This document shows, piece after piece, positions 58,340-64,000 of a DNA stretch of 64,000 bases. The stretch lies in NCBI RefSeq assembly GCF_035510375.1, contig NZ_DATKHG010000076.1; one strand, written 5' to 3'. Made by a program: the position numbers and the translations under genes. A model generated the notes under the pieces. That model saw only the letters and a program-made list of their open reading frames with translations. It was not told where the DNA came from and did no database searches. The stretch is from Paenibacillus_I sp035510375. Its GTDB lineage: Bacteria; Bacillota; Bacilli; Paenibacillales; Paenibacillaceae. How positions within the stretch are numbered: the first letter of the stretch is position 1; each line of letters opens with the position of its first letter.

Positions 58340-59798
58340 AACCATACATTGTCGCCGTAGATATCGGTACGACAAGTACTAAGGCGGCTGTAGTCCACCA
58401 GAGTGGTACGATTCGCGCGGCGCTGTCGGTGGAGTACCCGTTGTACACGCCGGCTCCCGACCGGGCGGAGCAAGACCCGGACGAGATCGTCGGCGCGGTT
58501 GCAGACGCGGTACGAGACGTGATCGCGAAGGCGCGCCGCTGACCCCGTCCATCACATGGGCGGACAACCGGAGCGCGCCGTTCGTGCGTGTCCTGAAAGA
58601 TCAATACGACGCTCAGGCAATATATGCCGCGACAGGCACGCCGATCCATCCGATGTCGCCCCTGATCAAGCTGATGTGGATGCGGGAACGCGACTCGTCC
58701 GTGTTCGGGAAGTCGCATCGGTTCGTCGGCATCAAGGAATACGTGCTCGGGCGTTGGTTCGGAGGGGGGAACCACGTCGTCGATCACTCCATCGCAAGCG
58801 CGACGGGCTTGTTTTCATTGCAAAACCGCGCATGGCATGAGCCGGCGCTGCAAGCCGCAGGCATCGACGCATCCCGCCTACCCAAGCTGGTGTCCACGAC
58901 GCACGTGCTGGAAGGCATGGACCGCGCGTGGGCGGAGCGGCTCGGGCTCGCGGCAGGTACGCCGATCGTCGTCGGCGCCTCCGACGGCGTGCTCGCTAAC
59001 GTGGGCGTTGGCGCGGTCGAGCCGGACCAGTTCGCGGTGACGATCGGCACGAGCGGTGCGGTGCGGGCCCTCGTGAGCGAGCCGCGCACCGACCCGCAGG
59101 GCCGCACGTTCTGCTATGCGCTGACGGACGACCGCTGGGTCGTCGGCGGCGCGATCAACAACGGCGGCGTCCTGTTCCGCTGGGTACGGGATGAGCTAGC
59201 GACGAAGGAAGCGGATGAGGCGCGCGCGGCGGGCATCGATCCGTACGACCGCCTGACCGAGCTGGCGCGGCAGGCGCCCGCGGGCAGCGGCGGCCTGGTC
59301 GTGCTGCCGCTGTTCGCCGGCGAGCGCGCGCCGTATTGGAACGCCAACGTACGCGGCGTCTTCTTCGGCTTATCGCTCGCACACGGCAAGCCGCACATGG
59401 TCCGGGCCGTGCTGGAGGGCGTCGGTTACGCCGTGCGCTCCGTCGCGGAAGCGGTCGGCGACGCCGCCGGCCGCCCGCGCGAAATTCGCGCGTCGGGCGG
59501 CTTCGCCCGGTCGCCGTTCTGGCGCCAGACGATCGCCGATATTCTCGGCGCGCCGCTGACCGTGCCCGACGCGATCGAGAGCTCCGCGCTCGGAGCGGCC
59601 GCGCTCGGCCTCGTCGCTCTCGGCGACTGGGACAGTCTGGAGCCGGCGCGCGCCTGGTCGCAATCGTCGCACACGCACGAGCCGAACACGGCCCATCGGG
59701 CGGCGTATGACGAACTGTTTGCGATATACAGCGATTTATATCCGAGGCTCGTGTCGCCTTTCGAGCGGATCGTCAACTTCCAAACATCGCAGTCTTAA
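58336..59798 (+). pseudogene. gntK: Gluconokinase (FGGY) with internal out-of-frame deletion
   Basis: The first part (58336-58542) encodes MKPYIVAVDIGTTSTKAAVV with the phosphate-binding loop, ending ADAVRDVIAKARR and a stop. In the next frame, 58539-59798 continues LTPSITWADNRSAPFVRVLK through the whole FGGY core (KLMWMRERDSS, VGASDGVLANVGVGAV, GTSGAVRAL, FARSPFWRQ). Compared with family members, about 25-35 residues (the SFSSAMHS region) are missing at the junction and the frame is shifted. Either the gene is broken, or a deletion arose in assembly at this GC-rich spot. It overlaps the LarA homologue by four bases. Confidence 0.85.
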
Positions 59799-59817
59799 GA
59801 GGAGGAGAAAGCAACAC

Positions 59818-60590
59818 ATGGCAGCAATCGATTTGTTCGACCTGACCGGCAAGACGGCCGTCATCATCGGCGGCAACAGCACGCTCGGCTCCGTCATGGG
59901 CGAGGCGCTCGGCGCATACGGCGCGAAAGTTGCCGTCGTCGGACGCAACGCCGAGACTTCCGCAGCCGCCAAGCAGCGCATCGAGGCCGCAGGGGGAGAA
60001 GCGGCCGCGTTCCAGGCTGACGCGACAAGCAAGGATGACCTGAGCCGCATCCTCTCTGAGATCGTGGAATGGTCCGGAAGCGTGGATATCCTGCTGAATT
60101 GCCCCGGCAAAAACAGCGCCACTCCCTTCTTCGAAATTACCGAGGAAGAATGGGACAGCATCATGGATGTCAATCTAAAGGGCGTCATGATCGCGTGCCA
60201 GGTGTTCGGCAAACGGATGATCAACCAGGGCAAGGGCGGCAGCATCATCAACATCTCTTCCGTATCGTCCGGGCCGCCGCTCTCCCGCGTCTTCACGTAC
60301 TCCGTCTCAAAGGCGGGCGTCAATTCCGTGACTCAGTTTCTCGCTCGTGAATTCGCGCCACACACCATTCGCGTCAATGCTATCATTCCAGGCTTCTTCC
60401 CGGCCGAACAAAACAAAAAAATATTGTCCGAAGACCGCATTAAGAGCATCATGGGCCACACCCCGATGAACCGGTTCGGGATAGCGGAAGAGCTGCAGGG
60501 CGCAGCCGTGTATCTTGCATCCGAGAAAGCTTCGAGCTTCGTAACCGGCACATTCCTGCGCGTCGACGGCGGATTTGGAGCGATGACAAT

Positions 60591-60594
<4 letters not shown>
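59818..60594 (+). CDS. SDR-family D-mannonate (fructuronate) oxidoreductase
   Basis: The 258-residue protein is a classical short-chain dehydrogenase with nucleotide-binding loop IGGNSTLGSVMG (a variant of TGxxxGxG), LLNCPGKNS (variant NNAG), and catalytic Ser and YSVSK (YxxxK). It resembles the YjmF-type D-mannonate oxidoreductase of Bacillus, which reduces D-fructuronate. Gluconate 5-dehydrogenase is an alternative, but uxaC in the same operon favours fructuronate. ATG 59818 follows AAGAGGAGG; the longer frame overlaps gntK. The stop overlaps the gnd start. Confidence 0.85.
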
Positions 60595-62012
<1,418 letters not shown>

Positions 62013-62040
62013 CTACAGGCGATCTGGGAGAGTGACGGAA

Positions 62041-63453
62041 ATGGCGAAAGCTTTTATGGATGATAACTTCCTCTTGAACAATCCGACGGCGGCAGCGTTA
62101 TATCACGAATACGCGAAGAAGATGCCGCTCATCGACTACCATTGTCACTTGAGCCCGCAGGAAATTTACGAGAACAAGCAATATAAAAATGTGACCGAGG
62201 TTTGGCTTTTCGGCGATCATTACAAGTGGAGAGCGATGAGGGCGAACGGGATAGACGAGGCTTGCATCACCGGAAACGCGAGCGACTACGACAAGTTTCT
62301 GGCCTATGCGAAGACGGTGCCGATGACGATCGGCAACCCGCTGTACCACTGGACGCATCTTGAACTGAAGCGGTATTTTGGCGTAGAAGAATTATTGAAC
62401 GAACAGACGGCGCCGATGATTTGGGAGAAGGTGAACGCTCAGCTAACCGGGGGCGGCTTCGGGGCGCGCGATTTCATCACGAAGTCGGACGTCAAGTTGA
62501 TCTGCACGACGGACGATCCGACCGATTCGCTTGAGTACCATGTTAAGATCAAGGAAGATCCAAGCTTCGACGTGGCCGTGCTGCCGTCGTTCCGTCCGGA
62601 TAAGGGGCTTGAGATCAACAACAAAGGGTTCCTCGATTGGATCCGCAAGCTGGAAAGCGTGTCGGGAACAGCTGTCTCCGATTACGAAGGCCTGCTGGCG
62701 GCGCTGGAGAAGCGGGTTGAATTTTTCCGATCGAACGGCGGCCGTGTCTCCGACCATGCGCTCAATTATGTGCCGTATGCCGCTGCGACGAAGGAGGAAG
62801 CGGCTGCGGTCTTCGCCAAGGCGATCGCGTGCGAAACCGTAAGTCTTCACGAGGAGCAACAGTACAAAACCTATACCCTTGTGTTCCTCGGCAAGCTGTA
62901 TGCGGAGCGAGGCTGGGTCATGCAGTATCACATGAACGCCCTCCGCAACAACAATATGCGCGCATTCGAAACGCTCGGTCCGGACACCGGCTTCGACTCG
63001 ATCAGCGACAGTGCGATCGCCCAACCATTGTCACGCTTGCTTGATGCGATCGAGCGCGAGAGCGAGACCGGGTTGCCGAAGACGGTGCTATACTCGCTGA
63101 ACCCGGCGCACAACCATATCGTCGCCACGATGACCGGCAATTTCCAGGGCGGCGGCGTTGCGGGCAAGATGCAGTTCGGCTCCGGCTGGTGGCACAACGA
63201 TACCAAGGAAGGCATGATCGCGCAGATGAAGACGCTGGCCGATGTCGGCTTGCTGAGCCGCTTCGTCGGCATGCTAACCGATTCGCGCAGCTTCCTGTCA
63301 TACACTCGCCATGAGTATTTCCGTCGTATATTGTGCAACTTGATCGGCGAATGGGTCGAGGACGGCGAGTTCCCGGACGACCGCGAGCTTCTCGGCACAA
63401 TTGTACAAAACATCTGCTACAACAACGCGAAGAACTATTTCTCATTTGAATAA
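62041..63453 (+). CDS. uxaC: Uronate (glucuronate) isomerase
   Basis: The 470-residue protein belongs to the UxaC amidohydrolase-like family: metal-binding HxH in LIDYHCHLSPQEIYENKQ, WLFGDHYKWRAMR, and a C-terminal TDSRSFLSYTRHEYFRRI. It isomerises D-glucuronate to D-fructuronate. ATG 62041 lies 10 bases after GGGAG and is preferred to GTG 62032. It is the last gene of the operon and is followed by a strong terminator. With uidA it defines the operon's substrate. Confidence 0.95.
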   Translation: MAKAFMDDNFLLNNPTAAALYHEYAKKMPLIDYHCHLSPQEIYENKQYKNVTEVWLFGDHYKWRAMRANGIDEACITGNASDYDKFLAYAKTVPMTIGNPLYHWTHLELKRYFGVEELLNEQTAPMIWEKVNAQLTGGGFGARDFITKSDVKLICTTDDPTDSLEYHVKIKEDPSFDVAVLPSFRPDKGLEINNKGFLDWIRKLESVSGTAVSDYEGLLAALEKRVEFFRSNGGRVSDHALNYVPYAAATKEEAAAVFAKAIACETVSLHEEQQYKTYTLVFLGKLYAERGWVMQYHMNALRNNNMRAFETLGPDTGFDSISDSAIAQPLSRLLDAIERESETGLPKTVLYSLNPAHNHIVATMTGNFQGGGVAGKMQFGSGWWHNDTKEGMIAQMKTLADVGLLSRFVGMLTDSRSFLSYTRHEYFRRILCNLIGEWVEDGEFPDDRELLGTIVQNICYNNAKNYFSFE

Positions 63454-63466
63454 AGATTACGAAGTG

Positions 63467-63503
63467 AAATCCCCGGAATTCGTTAATTCGTTCCGGGGAT
63501 TTT
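63467..63503 (+). terminator. Terminator after uxaC
   Basis: AAATCCCCGGAA pairs perfectly with TTCCGGGGATTT, followed by Ts. Confidence 0.88.
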
Positions 63504-63695
63504 CTCATTGAATGGAGTTTTTTTCTCAAAATGTTAATATAGTTCTGGTTTTGCAAAAATCATCCCAACCGTTTGAGCGCGTTATTAGTATACTGAAAAG
63601 GAAGGATCTTATCTCTCCGGAGAAGATTGAAAGCCCTTACAATAATGATAGAATGGTGATGCGCTTAGCTGTTTTAATTGGAGGGATTGTAATTT

Positions 63696-63830
63696 ATGAG
63701 GTTTATGAATAAGTCTCTTATGAATTCTATTCGACTCAAACTGATCCTTGGATTAATTATCCTGAAATATTCACAGCACGATGCTGAAAATCCCGGAACC
63801 CATGTATATCAAGGGAATAGCGTGATATGA
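63696..63830 (+). pseudogene. 5' end of a membrane sensor gene (YesM-like?) cut by an insertion element
   Basis: After GGAGGG at 63680, an ATG at 63696 opens MNKSLMNSIRLKLILGLIIL, which looks like the N-terminus and first membrane helix of a YesM-type sensor kinase. The helix stops abruptly at about 63760, and the frame then reads unrelated polar residues to a stop at 63830. The break coincides with the presumed left end of the insertion sequence. Confidence 0.45.
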
Positions 63831-64000
63831 CGTTTCACTTAAAAAGTGATGCGAAAGCAGGAAAAAGAGCCCAAACTTTGGTAGTGTTAAAGGCGACAAA
63901 ACCACAACACAGACCAAGGAGGCTCTTCTATGGCAAGTCTACAAGAGTGCAGCATGAACTTCAACCCCCGAATGAAAATTAATTTTGACGGCGGCGATCT
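63761..64000 (+). mobile_element. Left part of an IS1380-family-like insertion sequence
   Basis: The transposase start at 63930 and the sudden break of the preceding coding frame near 63760 place an insertion element here, running past the window edge. The left end may begin at CCTGAAATATTCACAGCAC; inverted repeats and target duplication cannot be checked without the right end. Confidence 0.55.
63930..64000 (+). CDS. IS1380-like transposase, N-terminal 23 codons
   Basis: ATG 63930 follows AAGGAGG and encodes MASLQECSMNFNPRM then KINFDGGD, the N-terminal beta strand pattern of IS1380 transposases (xxFDGGDLTSDAG). The remainder lies outside the window, so integrity is unknown. Confidence 0.65.
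   Translation, partial: MASLQECSMNFNPRMKINFDGGD

Noticed and set aside
63512..63712. 66-codon frame after uxaC
   Set aside because: Starts within the terminator flank and has no ribosome site; probably chance in AT-rich DNA.

Overview
The window looks like a chromosomal segment of a spore-forming Paenibacillaceae bacterium (Paenibacillus or a close relative such as Cohnella). Reasons: overall high GC, strong Gram-positive ribosome binding sites, some TTG/GTG starts, CUT1 sugar transporters paired with secreted multi-CBM glycosidases, a YyaC-type sporulation protein, and CcpA-, LacI- and GlnR-like operator sequences. No rRNA or tRNA gene was seen. Assignments come from reading the protein sequences; no database search was run.

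Layout. (1) 1-16.4 kb, plus strand: an alpha-1,6-glucan (dextran / isomaltooligosaccharide) locus. It has two ABC permeases (the first cut by the window edge), a cytoplasmic GH66 enzyme, a secreted 972-residue cycloisomaltooligosaccharide glucanotransferase-type GH66 enzyme with CBM35 modules, a 1750-residue GH27-CBM-GH31 fusion, a secreted GH31 and a secreted GH13. (2) 16.5-22.8 kb: housekeeping genes, including glycerate kinase with a divergent CdaR regulator, small proteins, a Dabb protein, a DEDDh exonuclease, DedA and DUF3817. (3) 22.8-30.4 kb: an arabinan/arabinoside operon on the minus strand (binding protein, two permeases, two GH51 arabinofuranosidases) with a divergent ArsR-type regulator. 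(4) 30.4-47.8 kb: an unassigned catabolic island. It contains two 2Fe-2S ferredoxins, two DUF401 permeases, a NIF3-like protein with an NMT1/SsuA-type ABC importer, another permease, a creatininase-family hydrolase, a heme-oxygenase-like (TenA/PqqC/CADD fold) protein, an aldehyde dehydrogenase, a GlcG/HbpS protein, a split ChrA pair, a Rid protein and a GntR/FadR regulator. Much of it is tied together by copies of the operator GGTATACAATATACC, with nearby TGTGA-N6-TCACA sites. The NIF3/ABC operon instead has a GlnR/TnrA-like box and a structured leader.

(5) 48-63.5 kb: a glucuronide locus built around nickel-pincer chemistry. It holds larE, larB and a damaged larC; AraC regulator; beta-glucuronidase uidA; a GPH symporter; LacI regulator; then an operon of LarA homologue, gluconokinase (damaged), SDR oxidoreductase, 6-phosphogluconate dehydrogenase and uronate isomerase uxaC. 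The gene set implies glucuronide -> glucuronate -> fructuronate -> mannonate -> gluconate (nickel-pincer C2 epimerisation by the LarA homologue) -> 6-phosphogluconate -> ribulose-5-phosphate, which would replace the usual UxuA/KdgK/KdgA branch. I consider this the most exciting system in the window. Both larC and gntK carry internal out-of-frame deletions, and a fused uidA/gntK fragment lies just upstream of larE, so this copy may be decaying, or the assembly may have errors here. (6) 63.5-64 kb: a probable YesM-type kinase gene interrupted by an IS1380-like element that runs off the window.
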